Assembly: GCF_024448985.1 (NCBI RefSeq)
Contig: NZ_JAMOII010000003.1
Span: forward strand, 248,001-312,000
Length of the DNA stretch: 64,000 bases
Direction: 5' to 3'
From: Stutzerimonas stutzeri
Lineage (GTDB): Bacteria > Pseudomonadota > Gammaproteobacteria > Pseudomonadales > Pseudomonadaceae
The notes beneath the pieces were generated by a model, which ran no database searches, was not told the DNA's origin, and was given only the letters and a program-made list of their open reading frames with translations. How positions within the stretch are numbered: position 1 is the first letter of the stretch; each line of letters opens with the position of its first letter. A program made the translations under genes and the position numbers. Below are positions 49,394-59,064 of the stretch, piece by piece.

Positions 49394-51079
49394 ATGAGCG
49401 AAAGCTTTGCAGAACTTTTTGAAGAAAGCCTGAAATCCCTCGACATGCAGCCGGGCGCCATCATCACCGGCATCGTGGTCGACATCGATGGTGACTGGGT
49501 CACTGTCCATGCCGGTCTGAAGTCCGAGGGCGTCATCCCGGTCGAGCAGTTCTACAACGAGCAGGGCGAGCTGACCATCAGCGTGGGTGACGAAGTTCAC
49601 GTGGCGCTGGACGCGGTTGAAGATGGCTTCGGTGAAACCAAGCTGTCCCGCGAGAAAGCCAAGCGTGCCGAGTGCTGGATTGTTCTGGAAGCGGCTTTCG
49701 CAGCTGAGGAAGTGGTTAAGGGCGTTATCAACGGTAAGGTTAAGGGCGGCTTCACTGTCGACGTTAACGGCATCCGTGCGTTCCTGCCAGGTTCCTTGGT
49801 TGACGTTCGTCCAGTGCGTGATACCACTCACCTGGAAGGCAAGGAACTCGAGTTCAAGGTCATCAAGCTGGACCAGAAGCGCAACAATGTTGTCGTTTCC
49901 CGTCGTAGCGTTCTGGAAGCCGAGAACAGCGCCGAGCGTGAAGCTCTGCTGGAATCGTTGCAGGAAGGCCAGCAGGTCAAGGGTATCGTCAAGAACCTCA
50001 CCGACTACGGCGCGTTCGTGGATCTGGGTGGCGTCGACGGCTTGCTGCACATCACCGATATGGCCTGGAAGCGCATCAAGCATCCGTCCGAGATCGTCAA
50101 CGTTGGCGACGAGATCGACGTCAAGGTGCTGAAGTTCGATCGCGAGCGTAACCGCGTATCCCTGGGTCTGAAGCAGCTGGGTGAAGACCCATGGGTTGCC
50201 ATCAAGGCCCGTTACCCGGAAAACACCCGCGTCATGGCCAAGGTCACCAACCTCACCGACTACGGCTGCTTCGCCGAGCTGGAAGAGGGCGTCGAAGGCC
50301 TGGTGCACGTGTCCGAAATGGACTGGACCAACAAGAACATCCATCCGTCGAAGGTCGTACAGGTCGGCGACGAAGTGGAAGTCATGGTTCTGGACATCGA
50401 CGAAGAGCGTCGTCGTATCTCCCTGGGCATCAAGCAGTGCAAGTCCAACCCATGGGAAGACTTCTCTGGCCAGTTCAACAAGGGCGACCGTATCTCCGGC
50501 ACCATCAAGTCGATCACCGATTTCGGTATCTTCATTGGTCTGGACGGTGGCATCGACGGCCTGGTTCACCTGTCCGACATCTCCTGGAACGAAGCTGGCG
50601 AAGAAGCCGTGCGTCGCTTCAAGAAGGGCGACGAGCTGGACACCGTCATCCTGTCGGTCGATCCGGAGCGTGAGCGCATCTCCCTGGGTATCAAGCAGCT
50701 GGAAGACGATCCGTTCTCCAACTACGCTGCCGTCAACGACAAGGGCAGCATCGTTCGTGGCACCGTGAAAGAAGTTGATGCCAAAGGCGCCATCATCGAT
50801 CTGGGCAACGATATCGAAGCAACTCTGAAGGCGTCCGAAATCAGCCGTGACCGCGTTGAAGACGCGCGCAACGTACTGAAGGAAGGCGATGAAGTCGAAG
50901 CTAAGATCATCAGCATCGACCGCAAGAGCCGTGTCATCAGCCTGTCCATCAAGTCGAAAGACGTCGAGGACGAGAAGGACGCGATGAAGGAACTGCGTAC
51001 TAAGCAGGACGTAGAGCCAGCTGCTGGTCCGACCACCATTGGTGATCTGATCCGCGCACAGATGGAAAACCAGAACTAA
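49394..51079 (+). CDS. rpsA: 30S ribosomal protein S1
   Basis: A 561-residue S1 with six S1/OB domains (approximately 20-90, 105-170, 190-260, 275-345, 362-435, 450-520), the first two in the ribosome-binding form and the rest mRNA-binding. The start [19 protein letters not shown] is diagnostic; an upstream in-frame ATG at 49328 is rejected. The 170-base leader after cmk contains T-rich and hairpin-forming stretches, consistent with known S1 autoregulation, though no precise site could be defined. An intrinsic terminator follows, and ihfB is not next. Confidence 0.98.
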   Translation: MSESFAELFEESLKSLDMQPGAIITGIVVDIDGDWVTVHAGLKSEGVIPVEQFYNEQGELTISVGDEVHVALDAVEDGFGETKLSREKAKRAECWIVLEAAFAAEEVVKGVINGKVKGGFTVDVNGIRAFLPGSLVDVRPVRDTTHLEGKELEFKVIKLDQKRNNVVVSRRSVLEAENSAEREALLESLQEGQQVKGIVKNLTDYGAFVDLGGVDGLLHITDMAWKRIKHPSEIVNVGDEIDVKVLKFDRERNRVSLGLKQLGEDPWVAIKARYPENTRVMAKVTNLTDYGCFAELEEGVEGLVHVSEMDWTNKNIHPSKVVQVGDEVEVMVLDIDEERRRISLGIKQCKSNPWEDFSGQFNKGDRISGTIKSITDFGIFIGLDGGIDGLVHLSDISWNEAGEEAVRRFKKGDELDTVILSVDPERERISLGIKQLEDDPFSNYAAVNDKGSIVRGTVKEVDAKGAIIDLGNDIEATLKASEISRDRVEDARNVLKEGDEVEAKIISIDRKSRVISLSIKSKDVEDEKDAMKELRTKQDVEPAAGPTTIGDLIRAQMENQN

Positions 51080-51095
51080 GTTCTGCAATCCATAG

Positions 51096-51124
51096 AAAAA
51101 GGGCGACTTCGGTCGCCCTTTTTT
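51096..51124 (+). terminator. Intrinsic terminator of rpsA
   Basis: A 7-bp GC stem (GGGCGAC at 51101-51107, GTCGCCC at 51112-51118), TTCG loop, flanking A and T runs. Confidence 0.93.
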
Positions 51125-51186
51125 GTGCTTCGAGTAAGTCGGAGATCGCTTCAAAACCTTCAGGCGCATCTGCGCGCCCAAGGTAC

Positions 51187-51630
51187 TTAATGTCGATTGG
51201 TGCTGGTCGCCAGCGTCTGGTTCACTGCAAGCCAGCCGGATACGGCGTCATCGCCTGCCTGTTTGAACGCTCGTTCGAGTAGCCGTACCTGCTCTCGTCT
51301 AAGTAACTGTTCCAGCTTGGCGCCCTCTGCGGTGAAGCGCAGTATGCGCTTGCGCTTGTCGTCCTCCGCAGTTCTGCTTTCCACCAAATGCATCTCGATG
51401 AGCTGTCGTAGCGGGATATTCAGCGCCTGTTTGCTCACGCCGAGGTAGCCGAGCAGCTCCTTGATGCTGAGGTCTGGATAGCTCGCAATGAAGAAAAGAA
51501 TGCGGTGATGGACCCGAGAAAGTCCGCGGCGCGCAAGCATCTCGTCTGGCTTGGCTGTGAAGGCCTGATAGCCAAGAAAGAAGCTCTCCATGATCCGGCG
51601 CTGAATTGTGCTTTTTTTTAGGTCAGTCAT
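51187..51630 (-). CDS. MarR family transcriptional regulator
   Basis: A 147-residue winged-helix regulator: LSRVHHRILFFIASYPDLSI is the first helix pair, ELLGYLGVSKQALNIPLRQL the recognition region, and VESRTAEDDKRKRILRFTAE the wing with the typical DxRxxR-like turn. It diverges from the aminotransferase gene with about 80 bases between, so it probably regulates that gene and itself. The ligand is unknown. Confidence 0.88.
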   Translation of the reverse strand: MTDLKKSTIQRRIMESFFLGYQAFTAKPDEMLARRGLSRVHHRILFFIASYPDLSIKELLGYLGVSKQALNIPLRQLIEMHLVESRTAEDDKRKRILRFTAEGAKLEQLLRREQVRLLERAFKQAGDDAVSGWLAVNQTLATSTNRH

Positions 51631-51709
51631 ATTGACGTATTCGCAATCGCAGGCGTAATTTTGGTCAAGTAGTCTGACTTATTTTATTCCCTCTTGCATC
51701 TGGTGCCCT

Positions 51710-52876
51710 ATGGCCTTCTCCGAACGCGTCGACCGCCTGAAAAGCTCGCTGATCCGTGAAATTCTCGCCGCTGCGCAGCGCCCAGAAGTGATGTCGTTCG
51801 CCGGAGGGCTGCCGGCCGAATCGATGCTGCCGAAGGTGGAGTGGGCGCAGATGCCGGCGACCATGGGGCAGTACGGTATGAGCGAGGGAGAACCGGCGCT
51901 GCGCGAGGCTATTGCCGCCGAAGCGCGTTCACTCGGTATCGACTGCTCGGCCAGTCAGGTTCTCATCGTCAGCGGCTCCCAGCAGACGCTGGATCTGGCA
52001 TCGAAGCTATTCATCGATCGCGGTACCGAAGTGTTGCTGGAGGCGCCGACCTATCTGGCGGCGCTGCAGGCTTTCCAACTATTCGGTGCGGACTGTCTGG
52101 CGGTACCGCAGGAAGCTGACGGGCCGTCCCTCGCTGCGCTACGCCAACGGCTGGAGCAACACAAGCCGGCTTTCGCCTACCTCATTCCAACCTTTCAGAA
52201 CCCGTCGGCGGTGCGCTACAGCGAAGAGAAACGCGACGCTGTCGCGGCGCTGCTGGATGAATTCAACGTCACTCTGATCGAGGACGAGCCTTATCGAGAG
52301 CTGGTTTTCGACGAAGGTAGCGCCAGGCCCATCGTCAGTCGCATGCGACAGGCAAGCTGGATTTACACCGGTACGGTCTCCAAAACGCTGCTTCCAGGGC
52401 TGCGGGTTGGCTATTTAATCGCAACTCCCGATCTGTTTCCTTATCTGCTACGGCTGAAGCAGTCGGCCGACTTGCATACCAACCGCATTGGCCAGTGGCA
52501 GGCATTGCAATGGCTGGGGAGCAAGCAATATGAGGCGCATCTGATCGAGTTGCGACGTTTCTATCGTCTGCGCCGCGATGAGATGCAGGCTGCGCTCAAG
52601 GCGCATTTTGGTGACCTGGCAGACTGGCAGCTCCCACAGGGCGGGTTGTTCTTCTGGTTGCAGCTGAAGCGTCCGGTAGATACGCGAACCCTGCTCAACT
52701 CGGCGCTGGCGCAGGACGTGGTATTCATGCCCGGCGAGCCTTTCTTCGTCGATCCCGAGCAGAACCCGGGATATCTGCGGCTGAACTTCAGTCACGTCGC
52801 CCCGGAGCGCCTGGCTGAGGGCGTACGTCGGCTGGCGAGCGTGATTCGAAGTGCCGGAATGGTCGATGCAGCGTAG
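51710..52876 (+). CDS. PLP-dependent aminotransferase, class I/II (2-aminoadipate/valine-pyruvate type)
   Basis: A 388-residue fold-type I aminotransferase resembling the aminotransferase half of MocR proteins and 2-aminoadipate aminotransferases. Features: MSFAGGLPAESMLPK near the start, SGSQQTLDLASKLF, LIPTFQNPSAVRYSEEKR, and Lys225 in YTGTVSKTLLPGLRVGY. The N-terminal DNA-binding domain of MocR is absent. The substrate cannot be determined. It is probably controlled by the divergent MarR protein and followed by a GST gene in the same direction. Confidence 0.88.
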   Translation: MAFSERVDRLKSSLIREILAAAQRPEVMSFAGGLPAESMLPKVEWAQMPATMGQYGMSEGEPALREAIAAEARSLGIDCSASQVLIVSGSQQTLDLASKLFIDRGTEVLLEAPTYLAALQAFQLFGADCLAVPQEADGPSLAALRQRLEQHKPAFAYLIPTFQNPSAVRYSEEKRDAVAALLDEFNVTLIEDEPYRELVFDEGSARPIVSRMRQASWIYTGTVSKTLLPGLRVGYLIATPDLFPYLLRLKQSADLHTNRIGQWQALQWLGSKQYEAHLIELRRFYRLRRDEMQAALKAHFGDLADWQLPQGGLFFWLQLKRPVDTRTLLNSALAQDVVFMPGEPFFVDPEQNPGYLRLNFSHVAPERLAEGVRRLASVIRSAGMVDAA

Positions 52877-52917
52877 CTTCATATCGCGGTGATTGCGGCG
52901 CCGCACGGAGAATGGAT

Positions 52918-53523
52918 ATGGCGTACAAGGTTTATGGCGATTATCGGTCCGGCAACTGCTACAAGGTGAAGCTGATGCTGCATCTGCTCGGTCGGGATTA
53001 CGAGTGGATACCGGTAGATATTCTTCGCGGCGAAAGTCGTGAAGAGTGGTTCCGAAAAAAGAATCCTAACGGAAAGATACCGGTGCTCGAGCTGGATGAC
53101 GGTTCCTGTCTATGGGAGTCGAATGCGATTCTCAATTTTCTTGCGGAGGGAACCGAGTTCCTGCCCAAGGATGCGCGTTTGCGCACCCAGGTTCTGCAGT
53201 GGCAGTTCTTCGAGCAGTACAGCCACGAGCCGTTCATTGCTGTGGCGCGATTCATCAAGGTCTATCTTGGTTTGCCCGACGATCGTCTCGATGAATATGC
53301 TGCCAAGCAACTGGACGGCTACCACGCGTTGGCCGTCATGGAGCAACAGCTACTGCGAACGCCGTATCTTGTTGGCGACCGTTATTCGATTGCGGACATC
53401 GCGCTGTATGCCTATACGCACGTAGCGGAAGAGGGTGGATTCAATTTAGAGAGCTACCCGGAAATCTGCGCGTGGCTACAGCGGATTGCCAGTCATCCGC
53501 GGCACATCGGGATGTTCGACTAA
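52918..53523 (+). CDS. Glutathione S-transferase family protein
   Basis: A 201-residue GST with a thioredoxin-fold N-domain (YKVYGDYRSGNCYKVKLML, cis-Pro in NGKIPVLELDDGSCLWESNA) and an all-helical C-domain (YLVGDRYSIADIALYAYTHV). The Ser-Gly-Asn-Cys at the helix start is where beta/theta-type GSTs place the catalytic Ser or Cys. GGAGA is six bases from ATG 52918; ATG 52912 is too near it. It probably shares a transcript with the aminotransferase; the substrate is unknown. Confidence 0.88.
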   Translation: MAYKVYGDYRSGNCYKVKLMLHLLGRDYEWIPVDILRGESREEWFRKKNPNGKIPVLELDDGSCLWESNAILNFLAEGTEFLPKDARLRTQVLQWQFFEQYSHEPFIAVARFIKVYLGLPDDRLDEYAAKQLDGYHALAVMEQQLLRTPYLVGDRYSIADIALYAYTHVAEEGGFNLESYPEICAWLQRIASHPRHIGMFD

Positions 53524-53539
53524 GGAAGACGAGAAAAAG

Positions 53540-53619
53540 AGGCTTGAGGCTGGGCGAGAAAGCAGCTGCGCGCCGCAAGCCTCAAGCAGCAAAGAAAGCT
53601 TGAAGTCAGCCCAGCCTCG
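53540..53619. repeat. Intergenic inverted repeat, GST-folE
   Basis: GAGGCTGGGC (53546-53555) is the exact inverse complement of GCCCAGCCTC (53609-53618), with an inner GGCTTGAG/GCCTCAAG-type pair. It fills the gap between the two convergent stops, like the elements at 39776, 45088 and 60156. Confidence 0.6.
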
Positions 53620-53625
53620 TTTCTC

Positions 53626-54171
53626 TTATCTGACCAACCCGAGAAATTCGCTGCGGGTGGCGGCGTTTTCCCGGAACTGTCCGAGCATGACCGAGGTGAC
53701 CATTGAGGAGTTCTGCTTCTCGACGCCACGCATCATCATGCACATGTGCTGGGCTTCAATAACAACAGCCACGCCCCAGGCGCCAGTGATCTTCTGGACC
53801 GCATCGGCAATCTCGCGGGTGAGGTTCTCTTGAATCTGCAACCGGCGAGCGTACATCTCGACGATACGCGCCACCTTCGACAGGCCCAGCACCTTGCCGT
53901 TGGGCAGGTAAGCAACATGGGCTTTGCCGATGAAGGGGAGCATGTGGTGTTCGCACAAGGAGTACAGCTCGATGTTCTTCACCAGCACCATTTCGCTGTT
54001 GTCGGAGCTGAACAGCGCGCCGTTGGTGACTTCTTCAAGCGTCTGCTGGTAACCCTTGCATAGGTACTGCATGGCTTTGGCGGCGCGCTTGGGCGTGTCG
54101 AGCAATCCCTCGCGGGTGACGTCTTCTCCGAGCTGGCCAAGGATCTCGGTGTAATTTTGTTCCAGTGACAT
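53626..54171 (-). CDS. folE: GTP cyclohydrolase I
   Basis: A 181-residue enzyme opening the GTP ring to dihydroneopterin triphosphate, the entry to folate (and queuosine-type) pathways. Zinc ligands are in [20 protein letters not shown] (Cys, His) and [11 protein letters not shown] (Cys); [12 protein letters not shown] and [19 protein letters not shown] are conserved. Normal length. It converges on the GST gene across a repeat element. Pseudomonads often carry more than one folE; this is one of them. Confidence 0.96.
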   Translation of the reverse strand: MSLEQNYTEILGQLGEDVTREGLLDTPKRAAKAMQYLCKGYQQTLEEVTNGALFSSDNSEMVLVKNIELYSLCEHHMLPFIGKAHVAYLPNGKVLGLSKVARIVEMYARRLQIQENLTREIADAVQKITGAWGVAVVIEAQHMCMMMRGVEKQNSSMVTSVMLGQFRENAATRSEFLGLVR

Positions 54172-54322
54172 TGAGCTACCTGTCGGGCTTCATGTGAGCG
54201 CAAGCGCGAAGGGTAGGGTGCACCCGCCGCGCTGGCAAGGGGGAAACAGCAAGCTGCACGCTACAAGCCGCAAGAAGAGCGACGGCTCGTTTGGCTTCGA
54301 GAGCTCTGTCAGCTTGGCGCTG

Positions 54323-54880
54323 CTACTCATCCCTCCCTTCGAGCATGGTGCGTTTGAGCATCACATAAACCGCCCCGGTGCCGCCATGTCTTGGCAGACA
54401 TGAAGAAAAGCCAAGCACTTGGGCATGCTGACGCAGCCAGGTATTGACGTGGCTCTTGATCATTGGGCGTTTGCCGTCGACGCGTGCGGCCTTGCCGTGG
54501 GTGACCCGCACGCAGCGAATTTCGAACTTGCCGGCTTCGGCAAGGAAATCCCAGAGCAGCTCGCGTGCCTTCTCGACGCTGAGCCCATGCAGATCCAGGC
54601 TGCCTTCGAAGGGGATCTGGCCGGCTTTGAGCTTGCGCATCTGGCTGTCTTGCACACCGTCGCGTGCCCAATACAGCTCGTCTTCCGCTGCGACATCGAT
54701 GACGAATTGATCGGAAAGCCCATCGATGCGAATTTCGCTGTCGCTGATGACTGCGTTTGCGCGCCGAGTGGCTATCTGCGCTTTATTGCTGCGTGGTTTG
54801 CCGGTGTCGGCGCGGTCGTGTTTGATTGGCTTGACGCCATGAACGGCTGATTTGAATAGGGAAAAGTCGTCGTCTTGCAT
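54323..54880 (-). CDS. Smr/MutS2 C-terminal domain protein (SmrA-like)
   Basis: A 185-residue protein with a C-terminal Smr domain: SLDLHGLSVEKARELLWDFL, CVRVTHGKA, WLRQHAQVLGFSSCLPRHGG and GAVYVMLKR. The N-terminal 90 residues are charged with a conserved segment ISDSEIRIDGLSDQF. E. coli SmrA/SmrB relatives are endonucleases; SmrB cleaves mRNA at collided ribosomes. Which of these roles applies cannot be told. It is followed downstream by folE in the same direction. Confidence 0.88.
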   Translation of the reverse strand: MQDDDFSLFKSAVHGVKPIKHDRADTGKPRSNKAQIATRRANAVISDSEIRIDGLSDQFVIDVAAEDELYWARDGVQDSQMRKLKAGQIPFEGSLDLHGLSVEKARELLWDFLAEAGKFEIRCVRVTHGKAARVDGKRPMIKSHVNTWLRQHAQVLGFSSCLPRHGGTGAVYVMLKRTMLEGRDE

Positions 54881-54947
54881 GGGGCCTCCGCGTTGCAGGC
54901 GATCTTACCCGAAAGCCTTCGCTTTCAACCTGCTCGAAGCGCAGAGG

Positions 54948-55265
54948 TCAGCGCTTCTTCTTCAGTCCAGGGGATAGGCTCAGTCCGCCGGGTTCACGCA
55001 ACCGGCGACGCACGCGGTGTCGGATGAACAGGCCGATCACCAGCAAAGCCAGGCCAAGCACCAGTAGCGTCACTGCTTCTTCATATTCGAACGCCATGTT
55101 GGCGAAGGCTGAATGGCTGCCGAACAGAGATGCCGCACCAGATCCCGCCAGAAGCACGCCGAGAATGCTCAGCAGCAATGCCAGCACGCCCCCGAGGCGT
55201 GCGCCCCAGCTCCGTTGCTCGCGAGGACGAAGTCGGCGTGCATCGAATCCATCGGTTCGTTTCAT
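54948..55265 (-). CDS. Small two-helix membrane protein
   Basis: A 105-residue protein with two hydrophobic helices (about residues 22-47 and 64-84) and strongly basic ends (MKRTDGFDARRLRPREQR; LKKKR). No family recognised. It precedes the Smr gene in the same direction with about 70 bases between, so it may share its transcript. Confidence 0.65.
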   Translation of the reverse strand: MKRTDGFDARRLRPREQRSWGARLGGVLALLLSILGVLLAGSGAASLFGSHSAFANMAFEYEEAVTLLVLGLALLVIGLFIRHRVRRRLREPGGLSLSPGLKKKR

Positions 55266-55350
55266 TCCGGTTACCTCGTCAGAACAGGCTATGACCGGGG
55301 CAGCCCGGTCAGTTTTATTCGCGGTCAGGTAACGCTTACGGCGCGAACGA

Positions 55351-55944
55351 TTACGCCAGTGCTCCTACGTCAGCGACGCAAACAGCGAAGTTGTCCGCGA
55401 GAATGGTCATTTCCATGCGATGCACCTGTGCTGCTTCGAGCACACCGTCTCCCATTGGCAGATCGCGGGTGGCGCAGGCTTTGTCAACGAGCGTACAGCG
55501 GTACCCATAGTCTTTCGCGGCGCGAACCGTGGTGCTCACGCTGGAGTGGGTCATGAAGCCGCAGACGATGAGGTCGAGGCGGCCATGCTGTTGCAACAGC
55601 TCGTGCAATTCAGTGCCGGCGAAGGCGTTGGGCAAGGTCTTGCCGATCACGGTTTCGCCGGGGAGCGGCGCGGCTTCCGGCATGATCTGGCCGCGTAGGC
55701 CCTGCGGGTCGAACAGTCCGCCTGGAATACCCAGGTGATGAACATGCACGACGGGTGCACCGGCCGCGCGTGCAGCGCTGACCAGGCTCTTGATTTCCTC
55801 CAGCGCTGAGCTCAGGTTCGGTAGCGCAAGAGTCCCTGTCCGATATTCTTCCTGAGCGTCAATGACCACAACGGTCGCATTAGCCAGAGTCGCCGGTGCA
55901 TAACTGCGGCCACTGAGCTGAAGCATGGTCTGTGGCTTGGACAT
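55351..55944 (-). CDS. Isochorismatase-family hydrolase-like protein
   Basis: A 197-residue protein of the isochorismatase-like/cysteine hydrolase superfamily. The catalytic Asp29 (VVVIDAQEEY) and Lys102 (VIGKTLPNAFAGT) are present. The usual nucleophile Cys in the xTHxCVxxTxRxA motif is replaced: the motif reads MTHSSVSTTVRAA, with Ser135 in that position. AAGGAG supports ATG 55944 (MSKPQTMLQLSGRS); the open frame extends further up without similarity. It may be a catalytically altered member; substrate unknown. It is monocistronic and divergent from prmB. Confidence 0.87.
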   Translation of the reverse strand: MSKPQTMLQLSGRSYAPATLANATVVVIDAQEEYRTGTLALPNLSSALEEIKSLVSAARAAGAPVVHVHHLGIPGGLFDPQGLRGQIMPEAAPLPGETVIGKTLPNAFAGTELHELLQQHGRLDLIVCGFMTHSSVSTTVRAAKDYGYRCTLVDKACATRDLPMGDGVLEAAQVHRMEMTILADNFAVCVADVGALA

Positions 55945-56132
55945 CACTGACTCCTTGTTTTGAGAGGGGCCTGATTGTGGCGCTAGATGACCGATATGTG
56001 AACTGCCCAAGATGATGATTTCGCCAGCGGAGTTGCGCAATCCTGCAATAGACCCATGATCGTTCTATACGATTTGAGAAAGTCGCGAGGCCATCGGCTA
56101 AACTCTCGCGCTTTTCAGAAGGAGATGCTGCC

Positions 56133-57053
56133 GTGACCGCTTCGCCGTCCCAATTGCGCACCTTGCGCGATTACATTCGCTGGGCCGTCAGCCGCTTCCA
56201 GGCCGAACAGCTGTTCTTCGGCCACGGTACGGACAATGCGTGGGATGAAGCGCGTCAGCTGGTGCTTGGTGCCCTGCACCTGCCTTGGGAGATGGCTGAC
56301 AGCTATCTCGACTGCCGGCTGGAAGATGATGAGCGGCAGCATTTGCAGGAACTGCTGCATCGTCGAATCGAGCAACGCGTGCCTACCGCTTACCTGCTGG
56401 GGCAGGCCTGGTTCTGCGGGCTGCCGTTCATTGTCGACGAGCGCGTGTTGATTCCGCGTTCACCAATTGGGCAACTGATCGATCGCCGCTTCGAACCCTG
56501 GCTGGCGCAGCCTCCGGCCCGGATTCTCGATCTGTGCACCGGCTCCGGTTGTATCGGGATTGCCTGCGCTTATGAGTTTCTCGATGCTGAAGTGGTACTG
56601 GCCGACCTGTCATTCGAGGCGCTCGAAGTGGCGAATCGCAATATCGAGCATCATGGCGTGGAGGATCGAGTCTACACCGTGCAGAGCGATGGCTTCGACG
56701 GGTTGCCCGGCCAGCGCTTCGATCTGATCGTCTCCAACCCTCCGTATGTGGATGCGGAAGATTTCGCTGACATGCCAGATGAATACCATCATGAGCCGGC
56801 TTTGGGGCTAGCCTGCGGGGATGATGGGCTGGATCTGGTGCGGCGCATGCTGGCCGAGGCGGCTGATCACCTGACCGAAACCGGCACTCTGGTTATCGAG
56901 GTAGGTAACAGCCAGGTGCACGTCGAAGCGCTTTACCCCGAGGTGAGCTTTACCTGGCTAGAATTCAGCGAAGGCGGGCACGGCGTATTTCTGCTTGCCG
57001 CCAGCCAATGCCGCGAGCATCAGGCATTGTTTCGCGAGCGCCTCAAAGGCTAG
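56133..57053 (+). CDS. prmB: Ribosomal protein L3 N5-glutamine methyltransferase
   Basis: A 306-residue SAM-dependent methyltransferase. The C-terminal domain holds [19 protein letters not shown] (SAM site) and [14 protein letters not shown] (NPPY, binding the Gln side chain); the N-terminal helical part recognises the substrate. PrmB methylates Gln150 of L3, while PrmC acts on release factors; the N-terminal pattern with YIRWAVSRF and the long length favour PrmB. Start is GTG 56133 with AGAAGGAG upstream. It precedes the 57087 gene convergently and lies in the same region as aroC, as in P. aeruginosa. Confidence 0.95.
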   Translation: MTASPSQLRTLRDYIRWAVSRFQAEQLFFGHGTDNAWDEARQLVLGALHLPWEMADSYLDCRLEDDERQHLQELLHRRIEQRVPTAYLLGQAWFCGLPFIVDERVLIPRSPIGQLIDRRFEPWLAQPPARILDLCTGSGCIGIACAYEFLDAEVVLADLSFEALEVANRNIEHHGVEDRVYTVQSDGFDGLPGQRFDLIVSNPPYVDAEDFADMPDEYHHEPALGLACGDDGLDLVRRMLAEAADHLTETGTLVIEVGNSQVHVEALYPEVSFTWLEFSEGGHGVFLLAASQCREHQALFRERLKG

Positions 57054-57086
57054 AAAGCAGCGCCTCGATGTGGGGTGGCACGGGAC

Positions 57087-57890
57087 TCAGCGAGTCGCAA
57101 TCCAGATCATCAGCCCCGCCTGGAACAGTGAGAAGGCGATCAGGCAGGCAATGGTGAATCGGAGCGTGCCATCTTCCCGGCGGAACTTGTTTAGCCGCTC
57201 CTGCAGGTCGCGAATCTTGTTTTCCTGCTCCAGCAGGTTCTGATCGGCCTGCTCCAGCATCGCGGCGGCATCCTTCAGGTCGATGATCTGGACTTTCTCC
57301 GGATTCCAGTCGGGGCGCAGTGAGCTGACACGAGACGCGCTATAGGTCGCCTTGAGTTTGCCGGGCTCCGGATAGAGCACATCGAAGCCTTGACTCAACA
57401 AGCTCTGGTCACGGCGTAGGCGCATGTCCTCTCCGGTTATGTCCGCGGCGGAAAGGGCGCCGCCTTCGACCAGATAGTGTGCCCAGCGCTTCTGAGCCCA
57501 AAGCGCACCCTGCGCCAGCAGAAAGCGTCCTAGGCCACGATTGACTGGTTGCACATGCAGGCCGGAGTCCGGGCCGAAGCGCAGCTCCTTGGCCCGATGA
57601 TCCGCCCAGACTTCCAGTGCATTGTGCTTCTTCGACAACACCTGGCCCGGGAGTCGAACGAAAAGCTTCAGTAAACTCTGCTGTGGTGTATGCCGTTCGA
57701 CCTGAGCCAGCTCGACGAACCTTAACGGCCGCGTACCGGTATCCCGGTCGGTCGGAAGTGGCGCCAGGCGCAGCAGTCGAAAACGATCTGGGGCGAGCTC
57801 CGCCCAAGGATGCGCCTGCGGCGTTGTTTCAGGCGTTTTGGCCTCGCTGTCGTTAGCGGAAGGCGAGCTGTCGGTCATGTCGGCGTCCAT
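57087..57890 (-). CDS. Uncharacterised protein with C-terminal coiled coil and membrane anchor
   Basis: A 267-residue protein. A disordered Ser/Thr/Pro-rich N-terminus (1-28) is followed by a globular region (30-190). Then comes a predicted coiled coil (AAMLEQADQNLLEQENKIRD through LNKFRRE, about 208-240) and a single hydrophobic C-terminal helix (ACLIAFSLFQAGLMIWI). The C-terminal anchor suggests inner-membrane attachment with the body in the cytoplasm. No family recognised beyond pseudomonads. An internal start (MTDSSPS) is possible. Confidence 0.75.
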   Translation of the reverse strand: MDADMTDSSPSANDSEAKTPETTPQAHPWAELAPDRFRLLRLAPLPTDRDTGTRPLRFVELAQVERHTPQQSLLKLFVRLPGQVLSKKHNALEVWADHRAKELRFGPDSGLHVQPVNRGLGRFLLAQGALWAQKRWAHYLVEGGALSAADITGEDMRLRRDQSLLSQGFDVLYPEPGKLKATYSASRVSSLRPDWNPEKVQIIDLKDAAAMLEQADQNLLEQENKIRDLQERLNKFRREDGTLRFTIACLIAFSLFQAGLMIWIATR

Positions 57891-57944
57891 GGGCTCCAGG
57901 AGCGATTCGTTGCGTGGGCAAGGAGCGTATCGGCCGGCCCTCGG

Positions 57945-58910
57945 CTAGCTGGAGGCTGGCAATAAGCCATTCCTGTGCAGGAACTGGCTGATCCGCTCCG
58001 TCAGCGCATAGGCGATCGGCAGCTCGGGCTGGTTATAGGAGGCGGTCTGTTCGTTGCGGTCCATCGGTGTGATGCGCAATACATGATTCATCCCCTCGAT
58101 CAGCGTCAACTCGGCGTCCTTTCGGGCGCGCTGCAAAGCTTCGGCGTCTTCCTGCTCGACTTGGATGTCATGCGTGCCCTGGATGACCAGCGCCGGGGCG
58201 GTCGTGTTGGCGAAGGCCTCTGCCGGATCCTGGCCGAACAGGGAAATCAGATAAGGTTGCACGCTTGAGCGGAACAGGATCTGTAGCGCATCAGGCACTT
58301 GCTCATGCACTCGTCCCGCCTTGAGTTCGTCGATCAGGTAATGCGCAGTTGCCAGTAGCGGTGGCGGCAGGCGGCCCTGGAGTTGCTCACGCAGCAGTAA
58401 GTCGATCGGGCGGCCGCTGCCGGCAATGCTGATCAGTGCGTCGGGCTCGGCGACAGACGTGGCCAGACTGGCGATCAGCGCGCCCTCGCTGTGGCCGATC
58501 AGCACGACAGCAGAGAAGCGCGGGTCGGCTTTCAGCATCTGTATCCACGCCGCCGCATCCGCAACGTAGCGTTCCACGTGCAGTTGCCTTTCGTCTGGAG
58601 CGACCGCAAGGCTTTGCCCAACGCCCCGTTTGTCATAGCGCAGGCTGGCAATGCCGTGCTTGGTCAGCGATTGTGCCAGCCGCTTGAGGCTGTCGTTGTG
58701 GCCCATTGGGCTATTGCCGTTGCGGTCGGTGGGGCCCGACCCGGCAATCAGCAGCGCGACCGGTATAGGTTCGGCGCTTTTGGGAAGCAGCAGGGTGCCA
58801 TGTAGGCGACCTTCCGGCACTTGCACCGTAACGGCCCGATTCAGCAGCTTCTGAGCTTGGATGTGTGGAGCAAGCATGGCGAGAAGTACAAACAGGAAGA
58901 GCGTGCGCAT
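57945..58910 (-). CDS. Periplasmic alpha/beta hydrolase
   Basis: A 321-residue serine hydrolase with a signal peptide (MRTLFLFVLLAMLAPHIQA). It carries the nucleophile elbow GHSEGA (Ser), LIAGSGPTDRNGNS as the oxyanion region and DKRGVGQSLA. The late Asp is in GTHDIQVEQEDAEAL and the His in EGMNHVLRIT, giving a complete triad. Length and pattern fit alpha/beta hydrolases with unknown substrates. Start chosen at MRTLFLF (58910) because it gives a signal peptide. It diverges from aroC. Confidence 0.85.
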   Translation of the reverse strand: MRTLFLFVLLAMLAPHIQAQKLLNRAVTVQVPEGRLHGTLLLPKSAEPIPVALLIAGSGPTDRNGNSPMGHNDSLKRLAQSLTKHGIASLRYDKRGVGQSLAVAPDERQLHVERYVADAAAWIQMLKADPRFSAVVLIGHSEGALIASLATSVAEPDALISIAGSGRPIDLLLREQLQGRLPPPLLATAHYLIDELKAGRVHEQVPDALQILFRSSVQPYLISLFGQDPAEAFANTTAPALVIQGTHDIQVEQEDAEALQRARKDAELTLIEGMNHVLRITPMDRNEQTASYNQPELPIAYALTERISQFLHRNGLLPASS

Positions 58911-59064
58911 GAGTAGGATCAACCATCGGCGAAGCGGATTGGATGCGATGAGAAGCACTTGGTTCGCCTGTCGATCATTATGCGCAGCCACCGAAGCAGT
59001 GAAACCTGCGGCGGCTCGGGTATACTTCCGCCCCCTCGTTTAGGTCGATCGCGGAGCGCCCTGC

